From: Lawsonibacter sp.
Lineage (GTDB): Bacteria > Bacillota > Clostridia > Oscillospirales > Oscillospiraceae
Length of the DNA: 13,913 nt
Assembly: GCA_020025455.1 (NCBI GenBank)
Contig: JAHHSC010000033.1
Location: 1-13,913, forward strand
Direction: 5' to 3'
In this document: positions 1 through 6,407 of the stretch, one piece after another
Position numbering within the stretch: the stretch's first letter is position 1
Layout of the letters: the number at the start of each line of letters is the position of its first letter
Made by a program: the position numbers and the translations under genes
The notes under the pieces: model-generated
The model's input: only the letters and a program-made list of their open reading frames with translations
Database searches by the model: none
Told to the model about the DNA's origin: nothing

Positions 1-481
1 GGCCGGGCTGACACTCGACCTTAAACACGTTGCCAGGCATGGGGCTGTTCACAGCAGTCTCACCGGCAGCCGCAGCAGCAGGAGCGGCAACGGGAGCAGC
101 AGGAGCAGCAACGGGAGCAGCAGCCGGGGCAGCAGCAGGAGCGGGAGCGGCGGCTACAGGGGAAACGTTGGTAATTTGGAAGGAGCCCATGGGATCGCCG
201 GTTTCCTCGGCAATGGCAGCCATCAGCACGGCGACCAGCTCATCAGGGTCCTGAGCCGGCTCGGCGGGAGCCTTAGGAGCGGCAGCAGCAGGGGCGGCCT
301 TCTTGGCAGGGGCAGTCTTAGCGGCACCAGTCTTGGCATCGATCATACCTACCACCTTGGAGATGACCATGATGACCAGGGCCAGGATGGCCAGCATCAT
401 GAACACCACCACCAAACCGGACAGGGCAATCAGAAGCGCATTGCCCCAGCCCAGCTCGGCAAACGTGATTCCAGCAAACAT
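1..481 (-). CDS. gcdD: GcdD-like decarboxylase subunit: OadG-type membrane anchor fused to a biotinyl-type domain (3' end outside window)
   Basis: The frame is open from an ATG at 481 to the left edge, giving 160 visible residues. Layout: one hydrophobic segment (about residues 13-41), a first Ala/Pro/Lys linker (52-79), a short helical piece DELVAVLMAAIAEE ending in GSFQITNV (about 80-108) that resembles the C-terminal part of OadG-family subunits, a second Ala/Pro linker (109-140), then the start of a biotinyl domain, SPMPGNVFKVEC (146-157). The carrier lysine motif would lie beyond the edge and is not seen. OadG/GcdD subunits anchor Na+-pumping decarboxylases in the membrane; family members I know of stop after the anchor part, so the added carrier domain is unusual. 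It lies 18 nt after gcdC, with AGGGGG ahead of the ATG. By family logic the Na+ channel gene gcdB should follow. The role is inferred from family and context; the reading frame was checked base by base. Confidence 0.85.
   Translation of the reverse strand, partial: MFAGITFAELGWGNALLIALSGLVVVFMMLAILALVIMVISKVVGMIDAKTGAAKTAPAKKAAPAAAAPKAPAEPAQDPDELVAVLMAAIAEETGDPMGSFQITNVSPVAAAPAPAAAPAAAPVAAPAAPVAAPAAAAAGETAVNSPMPGNVFKVECQPG
11..88. repeat. Direct repeat, copy 1, shared with gcdC (copy 2 at 662-739)
   Basis: By hand alignment about 70 of 78 bases match the segment at 662-739. Both copies encode AGETAVNSPMPGNVFKVEC, the start of the biotinyl domain, and part of the preceding Ala-rich linker. 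Most differences are silent third-position changes. Confidence 0.85.
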
Positions 482-499
482 TTAATAAGTACCCCCTAA

Positions 500-904
500 T
501 TAACCCAGGGTGACCAGCAGATCGTCGGTGTTGACAGCGGTACCGACGGTGGCGGAGATGGCCTTAACGGTACCGGCAGCAGGAGCGGTAACCTCGATCT
601 CCATCTTCATGGCCTCCAGAACGACCAGCACGTCGCCAGCGTTGACGGACTGACCGACCGTGCACTCAACCTTAAACACGTTGCCGGGCATGGGGCTGTT
701 CACAGCGGTCTCGCCGGCGGCCACGGCAGCAGGAGCGGCCTTAGGGGCGGCAGCGGGAGCGGGAGCCGCAACGGGGGCAGCGGCGGGAGCAGCAACAGGG
801 GCGGCCACGGGAGCAGCCACAGGAGCGGCGGCGGGGGCAGCGGCACCGGTCTTCTCGACACTGACAGCGAAGACCTTGCCATTGACGGTGACGTTATAGT
901 TCAT
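500..904 (-). CDS. gcdC: Biotin carrier subunit of glutaconyl-CoA decarboxylase (gamma subunit)
   Basis: This 134-residue soluble protein carries CO2 on biotin between the carboxyltransferase GcdA and the membrane subunit GcdB. Residues 1-19 form a short beta-rich head (MNYNVTVNGKVFAVSVE), residues 20-62 are an Ala/Pro linker built from AAPV/AAPA units, and residues 65-134 are a biotinyl domain with the motif EAMKME; Lys100 is the predicted biotin site. The size and flexible linker fit the GcdC/MmdC family. The ATG at 904 has GGGG 11 nt upstream. It is separated from hgdB by 190 nt holding its own promoter and leader, and is followed after 18 nt by the gcdD-like gene, whose biotinyl domain begins with nearly the same DNA. 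Its place after the hgd genes points to glutaconyl-CoA rather than another acyl-CoA as substrate. Confidence 0.93.
   Translation of the reverse strand: MNYNVTVNGKVFAVSVEKTGAAAPAAAPVAAPVAAPVAAPAAAPVAAPAPAAAPKAAPAAVAAGETAVNSPMPGNVFKVECTVGQSVNAGDVLVVLEAMKMEIEVTAPAAGTVKAISATVGTAVNTDDLLVTLG
662..739. repeat. Direct repeat, copy 2, inside gcdC
   Basis: Partner of 11-88, offset by 651 bases. It covers the end of the Ala/Pro linker and the SPMPGNVFKVEC start of the biotinyl domain. Confidence 0.85.
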
Positions 905-948
905 AGCTTGATTTTCCCCTTTACAATATTTTATCCAGAGTTTGTTTT

Positions 949-963
949 CCCTGCTAAACAGGG
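949..963 (-). other. Small hairpin in the gcdC leader
   Basis: On the minus strand CCCTG-TTTAG-CAGGG forms a perfect 5-bp stem with a 5-nt loop, about 45 nt before the gcdC start. It is followed by an A-rich stretch, not a T-tract, so it is not a terminator. Confidence 0.5.
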
Positions 964-967
964 TTTT

Positions 968-1023
968 GGCGGTTTCGGTGTCTCCTGTCTGAAAAATACA
1001 AACAGGAAATCACCGAAATCGCC
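968..1023 (-). promoter_or_regulatory. Long 5'-leader hairpin at the predicted gcdC mRNA start
   Basis: On the plus strand GGCGGTTTCGGTG (968-980) pairs with CACCGAAATCGCC (1011-1023) at 12 of 13 positions. An inner stem, TCCTGTCTG (983-991) with CAAACAGGA (999-1007), has one wobble pair and a 7-nt loop. The structure begins at or next to the transcription start predicted from the promoter at 1028-1057. No T-run follows on the minus strand, so it is probably not a terminator. A 5'-end hairpin that stabilises the mRNA, or a regulator site, are possible roles; a very short inverted-repeat element is another reading. Confidence 0.65.
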
Positions 1024-1027
1024 TAAA

Positions 1028-1057
1028 ATTATACCATTTTCAGATAACAAATGTCAA
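1028..1057 (-). promoter_or_regulatory. Consensus sigma-A promoter for gcdC-gcdD
   Basis: On the minus strand TTGACA (1057-1052) and TATAAT (1033-1028) both match consensus exactly, with an 18-nt spacer. The predicted start is near 1020-1023, giving a leader of about 118 nt before the gcdC ATG. It lies wholly in the gap after hgdB, so it would let the carrier and membrane subunits be made apart from the upstream six-gene operon. Confidence 0.85.
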
Positions 1058-1094
1058 GTTACCCGAGTTTGGGATATTCGCATTGTTGGCTGTC

Positions 1095-2231
1095 TTACAG
1101 CACATCACAGAACGCCTGGATAGCGGTGCTGGCCTGACCGAAGTCCCGCATCTGCTGGTCAACACCCAGCTTGATGTGAGGAATACCGGCATCGTCCAGA
1201 GCCTTCTTCAGGTAGGGATACTCCATCTCCTCGGGGTCGCAGAACTGCTGCATAAACAGCACCAGACCCTGAGCGCCGGAATCCTTGACCAGTTTGGCGA
1301 CATGCTCTCCGCGGCGGTTCTCAGCGGACTTCTCGTCGTAGAGCAGGACCTCATAGTCCTGGTCGGCGAACTGCTGGGCCAGAGCCATCATGGGATCGCC
1401 GGTCTCAGCAGCATCGACACGGAACGCGCGGGACTCCTGAGCCACATCATCGGCGGCAATGGCGATCTTGTTGTCATCAAAAATCTGGAGCAGATTGGGG
1501 TTGTCGCAGACAATACCGGAGGTGACGACCTTCTTGCCCTTCCAATCACAGACAGGCAGAGCAGCCAGCTCGGCGTTCAGGGCCTCCAGCTTCTCGGAGA
1601 ACACCTCGGGCTCCATAAACCAGGCAGAACGCAGAACGGCGGAGCGGTTCACCGCGGAAACCACATCACAGTGGTCGTTGGCCAGCTTCACGAAGTCACG
1701 GCGGGCCTTGCGGCTGCGGTTCATGACCTTGATGGCGCCGCGCAGATCGTCGTCGGTAATGGCCTTACCGGAGATCTTCTCCAGCTCAGCCTTTACGTGC
1801 ATGTACTGATCGCAGGTGAACTGCAGGCCAAACGAGGGCTTGCGGTGCTGGGGGTGAGCCAGGAAGATGCAGGGCAGCTTGTCGCTCATAGCCACGCGGA
1901 TGTTCTGGCTCATGGGGCGCAGCGTATCACAGATGGTAGGCGTGATGATGCCGTCCAGCTGATCCAGGGTGCCGTCCAGCAGCATCTCCAGTGCCAGCTG
2001 GGCAATGGTGCAATAGAAGGTAGCGCAGTACTCCTTAGCCGCGGAGATGGTCTTTTTGTTGCTGCCCCAGATGGTCATGGGGACCATACCGGCGGCAACT
2101 ACCAGCTCCACAGGAGCGTAGTAGGGCAGCACGCCGATGACCTTCTTGCCCTGCTTCTTGTACTCGGTCAGGACACGGTAGGGGTGCTCGGAGTACTCCT
2201 TAAACTCGTTGAGCAAAACTTCGGTATTCAT
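1095..2231 (-). CDS. hgdB: (R)-2-hydroxyglutaryl-CoA dehydratase, beta subunit
   Basis: With HgdA it forms the dehydratase that removes water from (R)-2-hydroxyglutaryl-CoA to give glutaconyl-CoA by a ketyl-radical mechanism. At 378 residues it matches the roughly 379-residue A. fermentans beta subunit. Family features include the N-terminal GVLPYYAPVELVVAAGMVP region (34-52), cysteines at 69 and 74, ICDTLRPMSQN with Cys101, and QQFCDPEE with Cys331; these fit the three cysteines that hold the iron-sulfur cluster in the related dehydratase HadC, though the exact ligands are inferred. Its ATG overlaps the hgdA stop (ATGA), and AAGGAGG lies inside the end of hgdA, so translation is probably coupled to give equal subunit amounts. 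No terminator was seen after its TAA; the next element is the gcdC promoter. Confidence 0.96.
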   Translation of the reverse strand: MNTEVLLNEFKEYSEHPYRVLTEYKKQGKKVIGVLPYYAPVELVVAAGMVPMTIWGSNKKTISAAKEYCATFYCTIAQLALEMLLDGTLDQLDGIITPTICDTLRPMSQNIRVAMSDKLPCIFLAHPQHRKPSFGLQFTCDQYMHVKAELEKISGKAITDDDLRGAIKVMNRSRKARRDFVKLANDHCDVVSAVNRSAVLRSAWFMEPEVFSEKLEALNAELAALPVCDWKGKKVVTSGIVCDNPNLLQIFDDNKIAIAADDVAQESRAFRVDAAETGDPMMALAQQFADQDYEVLLYDEKSAENRRGEHVAKLVKDSGAQGLVLFMQQFCDPEEMEYPYLKKALDDAGIPHIKLGVDQQMRDFGQASTAIQAFCDVL

Positions 2232-3676
2232 TTTGCCTCGGCCTCCTTATTTGCAATGTTAGCTTCCATAGCCTCGACCAGGCCCTGAACGCGGGTCTCA
2301 TACTGGGCCTCATTGAAGTTACGGGGATCGGCCTGGTCACCGTCGAAGCCGGCACAGGGGATGTGCAGATCCTCGGTGAAGCGGCGCTGCATCTCGGCCA
2401 TGTAGCCGGACCAGGGCTTGCAGGAACGGTTGTAGTGGACCAGCACGCCATCGACCTTATTGTCGCGGCAGATGCCCTCACGCCAATCAACGCCCTGCTC
2501 AATGCAGACGGAGTTGGGGGCCTTGTAGTAAGCGCGGCACATCTCGTCCATGTTGTTGTACACGAAACCGAACGCGGGGGCGTACACAACGGCGGTGACG
2601 TTGATGCCGTTCTTCTTCAGAGGCTTGAACAGGTTGGGCAGCTTGGGCCAGCAGGGGATGCCTTCGAACATAACACGGTACTTCTCGGGGAAGGCCAGGG
2701 TGCTGGTGCCGTTCTTGACATTCTCCTCCAGGTCCAGTGCCAGCTGCTCAAAGGCCTCGGCAGCGGCGACCTTACCACGGGCGGTGACAACGTCGGCCAT
2801 GTGGTTAAAGAGATCGAAGCCGCTCATGGGGGCGGGCTTGTACTGCAGGTAGTCGCAGACCTTCAGCCAGGCCTTGGCGGTGCGGTTGGCGTTGGCGCAG
2901 GCCTGCTCGAACTTCTTCTCGTCGAACTTCTTGCCGGTCAGCTTCTCCAGCTGCTTGATGGCGTCGTCAAACTGAGCACGGACATAGGCCACGTTGGTGT
3001 CGGCAACCTCAACGTTGTTGTTGTAGGGAATGTCGATCATGATCAGAGGAATGTCGAGCATACGGGCGATGTTCTCATACCACTTGGTCATGCAGTTGCA
3101 GATGTTGTTGCAGCACAGCATGAAGTCAGGCTGAGGCATACGCATCTGCTTGTAGGGCTTGATCGCGTCCAGGCGGCGCTGCTTCTCGATGCCGTCGGGC
3201 AGGGCCTCGATCTCGTTGAGGTCGTCCAGAACAGTGAACGGCACCTGAGTCTTGGGGTCCTTCTTGGGCTTGCCGGTCTCGGGGTCAATGACCACATTGC
3301 CGTTCTCGTCCTTCAGCGGCTTGCCGCTGGCGGGGTCGATGATATACTCGCCGGTCTCGGGGTCGAACTTGCGGGAAGCGCGCTTGCCGGCGGCATAGGC
3401 CAGGCTGATGCGGGTGTAGCCGCAGATATCGTTGTCGTAGCCCAGTTCCTCGGCAGCCTTGCACATGATCTCGCCGTCACGGTTAGCGGCGATACCGGCA
3501 GCCTGGTTCTCGGGGTACATAACATTCAGATCAAAGGCCTCTGCCAGCTCGCAGGGGAACTTGGAGCTGGACCAGCCGACCAGTCGGCCTTCTTCATGGG
3601 CCTTACGGGCATCGGCGTAAACGTCATCGACAACCTTGCGCAGGGCCAGGACGCCGGGACTTACTTGTTTAGCCAT
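2228..3676 (-). CDS. hgdA: (R)-2-hydroxyglutaryl-CoA dehydratase, alpha subunit
   Basis: Catalytic partner of HgdB, 482 residues, against about 477 in A. fermentans. The sequence shows GWSSSKFPCELAE (34-46), DICGYTRISLAYAAG with Cys85, a CCNNICNC cluster (188-195), a NANRTAKAWLKVCDYLQYK block (262-280), and NRSCKPWSGYMAEMQ with Cys419. Cys85, one of the 188-195 cysteines and Cys419 are the likely [4Fe-4S] ligands by analogy with HadB; this is inferred. Residues 105-143 form a polar insertion with repeated DPxTG/DPxSGK units, absent from the shorter HadB-type subunits but present, as I recall it, in A. fermentans HgdA, which favours hydroxyglutaryl-CoA as substrate. The ATG at 3676 has GGGAGG upstream. 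It lies 49 nt after hgdC and overlaps hgdB by 4 nt. Confidence 0.96.
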   Translation of the reverse strand: MAKQVSPGVLALRKVVDDVYADARKAHEEGRLVGWSSSKFPCELAEAFDLNVMYPENQAAGIAANRDGEIMCKAAEELGYDNDICGYTRISLAYAAGKRASRKFDPETGEYIIDPASGKPLKDENGNVVIDPETGKPKKDPKTQVPFTVLDDLNEIEALPDGIEKQRRLDAIKPYKQMRMPQPDFMLCCNNICNCMTKWYENIARMLDIPLIMIDIPYNNNVEVADTNVAYVRAQFDDAIKQLEKLTGKKFDEKKFEQACANANRTAKAWLKVCDYLQYKPAPMSGFDLFNHMADVVTARGKVAAAEAFEQLALDLEENVKNGTSTLAFPEKYRVMFEGIPCWPKLPNLFKPLKKNGINVTAVVYAPAFGFVYNNMDEMCRAYYKAPNSVCIEQGVDWREGICRDNKVDGVLVHYNRSCKPWSGYMAEMQRRFTEDLHIPCAGFDGDQADPRNFNEAQYETRVQGLVEAMEANIANKEAEAK

Positions 3677-3725
3677 TTTTGTTTCCTCCCTAACTTTGTT
3701 AGATAATCACAGCGCAGGGACAAAT

Positions 3726-4520
3726 TCAGTCCTTGTGCTCCTTCTGGTACTTCTGATAAGCGAACAGGGCAGCACCCAGAGCGCCGTTGTACTGGGTCAA
3801 AGGAGAGGTGTGGATGATGCATCCGAGCTCCTCCTCCAGCGCATCGACAACGCCCTTGTTCTGTGCCACACCACCGGTCATAACGACCTGTTCACGGACG
3901 CCAACACGGTGGGCCAAACCGGCAACCCGGCTGGCAACCGAGTGGTGGATGCCGTTGATGATGTCGCACTTGGCGGTGTCCATAGACAGCTGGCTGATGA
4001 CCTCGCTCTCGGCAAAAACGGTGCAGGTAGAGCTGATGGGCACATCTTTGGTGGACTGTGCCCCCAGATCACCCAGCTCATCCACCTTGACCTCCAGAAC
4101 CCGGGCCATCACGTCCAGGAACCGGCCGGTACCGGCGGCGCACTTGTCGTTCATCACAAAGTTGGTCATCACACCGTTCTCGATCTGGAGGACCTTCACA
4201 TCCTGGCCGCCGATATCGACCACAGTGTGGACCTCCGGGAAGAGGAACGCGGCGCCTTTCGCATGGCAGCTCAGCTCGCTCATCTGATTGTCAGCCAGCT
4301 CCAGCATGGAGTTGCGGCCGTAGCCCGTAGCCAGGACATAGTCCATCTCTTCACGGGTCTTGCCCGCATTCTCGAGTACCTCAGCGATGGCACGCTGGGG
4401 TCCGCTGGTGCCGGCACCCACCGATACCAGAGACTTGGCCACGATATCTTTGCCATCCGCCAGCATCACACACTTGGATGCAGTGGAACCGATGTCGATT
4501 CCCAGGGTATAAATGCTCAT
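3726..4520 (-). CDS. hgdC: Activator of 2-hydroxyglutaryl-CoA dehydratase (archerase)
   Basis: This ATP-dependent iron-sulfur protein delivers one high-energy electron to HgdAB, starting the radical cycle. It belongs to the ASKHA/BcrAD family. From the chosen start it has 264 residues, close to the 260 of A. fermentans HgdC. It shows the phosphate-1 loop GIDIGSTASKC (7-17), VDIGGQDVKV (101-110), NDKCAAGTGRF with Cys127, SSTCTVFAESEV with Cys166, and MTGGVAQN near the C-terminus. Cys127 and Cys166 sit at the numbers of the two known cluster ligands, which bridge one [4Fe-4S] across the homodimer. The ATG at 4520 was chosen over an in-frame GTG at 4538 because GGAG stands 9 nt before the ATG and nothing suitable precedes the GTG. 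A strong hairpin separates it from gcdA. Confidence 0.96.
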   Translation of the reverse strand: MSIYTLGIDIGSTASKCVMLADGKDIVAKSLVSVGAGTSGPQRAIAEVLENAGKTREEMDYVLATGYGRNSMLELADNQMSELSCHAKGAAFLFPEVHTVVDIGGQDVKVLQIENGVMTNFVMNDKCAAGTGRFLDVMARVLEVKVDELGDLGAQSTKDVPISSTCTVFAESEVISQLSMDTAKCDIINGIHHSVASRVAGLAHRVGVREQVVMTGGVAQNKGVVDALEEELGCIIHTSPLTQYNGALGAALFAYQKYQKEHKD

Positions 4521-4550
4521 AGTTTGATTCTCCGTCACGAAAATATTGGG

Positions 4551-4576
4551 CCGGGCGGCGGCATACCGCCGCCCGG
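4551..4576 (-). promoter_or_regulatory. Perfect GC-rich hairpin between gcdA and hgdC
   Basis: CCGGGCGGCGG (4551-4561) and CCGCCGCCCGG (4566-4576) are exact inverted repeats of 11 bp around a 4-nt loop. On the minus strand it is followed by CCCAATATTTTCG, which lacks a run of T directly after the stem, so full termination is unlikely. It may cause partial termination, or block exonucleases and stabilise the upstream gcdA message relative to hgdC. The stem is certain; the function is inferred. Confidence 0.7.
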
Positions 4577-4598
4577 TTGTCTGTGCCTCTAAAAGAGC

Positions 4599-6365
4599 TT
4601 ACTTCTGATAGAGGGTGTCGAAATCCTTGATGGTACGGGGCAGCAGCATCTGATGGAAGGGGCAGATGCTCTGGGGGTTCTGATAGCAGGCATCGGTAAA
4701 GGCCACCACGTAGTTGCGCATCATGGGCAGATCCACGATCTCGTCGACCAGACCGGCCTGAGCGCAGTACAGAGGCTTGGACTTCACATCATAGTCATCG
4801 ATCAGGGCGTTCATCTTGTCGATGGTGGGCTGCAGATCCTTGCCGGCCTTCTGATCCTTGGCCAGACGGCCGGTGTACATGGCGTTGGCAGCGGTCTTGC
4901 CGTTCATGACATTGATCTCCGTTGCGGCAGTGCCCAGAGAGAAGGCGTTGTTGTCATTGCCCTGAGGACCACCCAGCACGTAGTGTGCAGCGGCGGTACC
5001 GTGGCGCAGCGTGATCTCCATCATGGGCAGGTCGGAGTTCTGGATGGAGTAAATCAGGGACTGGCCCAGACCCAGCAGCTCAGCGACCTCAGCGTCGTCG
5101 CCCACGTCGATACCGGTGGTATCCTGAATCCAAACCATGGGCAGACGGTCACGGGCGCACAGAGTAACGAACTCGTTCATCTTGATCAGGCCCTGGCGAT
5201 ACAGCTTGCCGCCTGCACCCATAGCCTGGCCGTACTTCTCCATCTTATACTCGGGGTAGTTGGGGAACACGCCCTGCTGGTTGGCAACAACACCCACCAG
5301 CAGACCATCGACCTTCGCCAGGCCGGTGATCATCTCGGGGCCGTAGCCCTTCTTGTACTCCATGAACTGGCTGCCGTCGAAAATACGGGCCAGAACGGAA
5401 TACATATCGTAAGGACGGTTCTTGTTGTTCAGAACCAGGTCGTAAAGCTCCATGTCGGAAGCGGCAGGAGACTGGGGCGTATCCACACGGAAAAACTCCA
5501 GGTCGTAGCTGGGCAGCATGTCGACATACTTCTTGATGCCGGCAATGACGCCCTCCTGCTCGGTGTAGACCTCGCGGAAGAAGCCGGTCTGACCGAAGTG
5601 GATGGCCACGCTTCCGGGAGGATCGGCACGCAGGCCCTTGGTGGTCTCGATCTGAGCCAGAGCGGCCTCCATGTCAACGTGAGGCTTGGGGTTCATGCCG
5701 CCCACAATGCCGGCGCCGCCGACCGCCATGTTGGCCTTCTCGTGGGCCAGCAGGACCGTGGGAGAGATGGAGTGATAGCCGCCGCCGGCAGGGTTGGTGC
5801 CGTGGATGCCAACGATGACGGGAATTCCCATCTGGTTCAGCTCGGAGTTACGATAGAAGGGGGTGCCACCGCCGCGGCGGTTGGGGTAAACCTTCTCCTG
5901 CTTGTCCAGCTCGACACCGGCGCACTCCAGCAGATAGATCAGAGGGATACGCAGACGCTTGGCCGTATCGCTGCCGCGCAGCAGGTTATCCGCCTGGCCG
6001 GGGACCCAGGTACCGGCGTGCTTCTTGTTGTCGGAAGCAATGATGCAGCACCACTTGCCATTGACACGGCCCAGGCCCTTCACGATGGACGTAGTGCCGG
6101 TCTTGTTGTTTTCGGGGTTATACAGGCTGTTCAGGGGGCACCAGGTGCCGGGATCAACCAGCATAGAGATGCGCTGCATAGCAGTCAGCTGGCCCTTTGC
6201 GTTCATAGCCTCGTCGGCCTTACCGTTTTCCAGACCCTCAACAATGTGAGCGTGGATGTCGTCCTCAATGGCACGCAGCTCGGCCACGTTCTCAGCGTTA
6301 GGACGGACAGGCTTGCCTACAACGGGCATGTTCTGAAAATAACGGGGCATAGAATAGTTACCCAA
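4599..6365 (-). CDS. gcdA: Glutaconyl-CoA decarboxylase, alpha subunit (carboxyltransferase)
   Basis: It moves the carboxyl group of glutaconyl-CoA onto the biotin of the carrier subunit, leaving crotonyl-CoA. At 588 residues it matches the roughly 587-residue A. fermentans protein and, as I recall it, shares its opening (MG.YSMPRYFQNMP). It has two carboxyltransferase halves. The N-terminal half shows VNGKWC, ASDNKKHAGTWVPGQA (110-125) and NPAGGGYHSISPT (191-203). The C-terminal half shows EYKKGYGPEM, WIQDTTGIDVG (412-422) and GTAAAHYVLGGPQGND (456-471). The start is a TTG at 6365, chosen because AGGAGG (6374-6379) lies 8 nt ahead and the family N-terminus begins there; the first ATG, five codons in, is 23 nt from that site. 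It follows gctB by 42 nt and precedes hgdC. Confidence 0.96.
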   Translation of the reverse strand: MGNYSMPRYFQNMPVVGKPVRPNAENVAELRAIEDDIHAHIVEGLENGKADEAMNAKGQLTAMQRISMLVDPGTWCPLNSLYNPENNKTGTTSIVKGLGRVNGKWCCIIASDNKKHAGTWVPGQADNLLRGSDTAKRLRIPLIYLLECAGVELDKQEKVYPNRRGGGTPFYRNSELNQMGIPVIVGIHGTNPAGGGYHSISPTVLLAHEKANMAVGGAGIVGGMNPKPHVDMEAALAQIETTKGLRADPPGSVAIHFGQTGFFREVYTEQEGVIAGIKKYVDMLPSYDLEFFRVDTPQSPAASDMELYDLVLNNKNRPYDMYSVLARIFDGSQFMEYKKGYGPEMITGLAKVDGLLVGVVANQQGVFPNYPEYKMEKYGQAMGAGGKLYRQGLIKMNEFVTLCARDRLPMVWIQDTTGIDVGDDAEVAELLGLGQSLIYSIQNSDLPMMEITLRHGTAAAHYVLGGPQGNDNNAFSLGTAATEINVMNGKTAANAMYTGRLAKDQKAGKDLQPTIDKMNALIDDYDVKSKPLYCAQAGLVDEIVDLPMMRNYVVAFTDACYQNPQSICPFHQMLLPRTIKDFDTLYQK

Positions 6366-6373
6366 TGTTTGTT

Positions 6374-6379
6374 CCTCCT
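6374..6379 (-). promoter_or_regulatory. Ribosome binding site deciding the TTG start of gcdA
   Basis: AGGAGG on the minus strand, 8 nt before TTG at 6365. The spacing fits the TTG and is too long for the next in-frame ATG at 6350. Confidence 0.85.
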
Positions 6380-6407
6380 AATATAGATAATTAAAGCGTA
6401 GGGGCAA

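Noticed and set aside
30..499. Short plus-strand Ala/Gly- and His-rich frames over the gcdD linkers
   Set aside because: They come from reading the Ala/Pro-codon repeats on the wrong strand.
1083..2288. Plus-strand open frame of 401 codons opposite hgdB
   Set aside because: Shadow of hgdB; the same low-complexity hydrophobic and His-rich composition.
2363..3706. Plus-strand open frame of 447 codons opposite hgdA
   Set aside because: Same cause: a codon-bias shadow of hgdA, with no ribosome binding site that stands out and no family features.
3677..3725. Possible terminator between hgdC and hgdA
   Set aside because: Only a 4-bp TAAC/GTTA repeat and the hgdA ribosome binding site are present.
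4521..4538. GTG start giving six extra residues on HgdC
   Set aside because: No ribosome binding site precedes it, and its second and third codons contain the GGAG used by the ATG at 4520.
4653..6386. Plus-strand open frame of 577 codons opposite gcdA
   Set aside because: It is the antisense of a clear, full-length family member. High GC and biased codons keep the antisense frame open, and its product is a Leu/Gly/Val/His-rich string with no recognisable domain.
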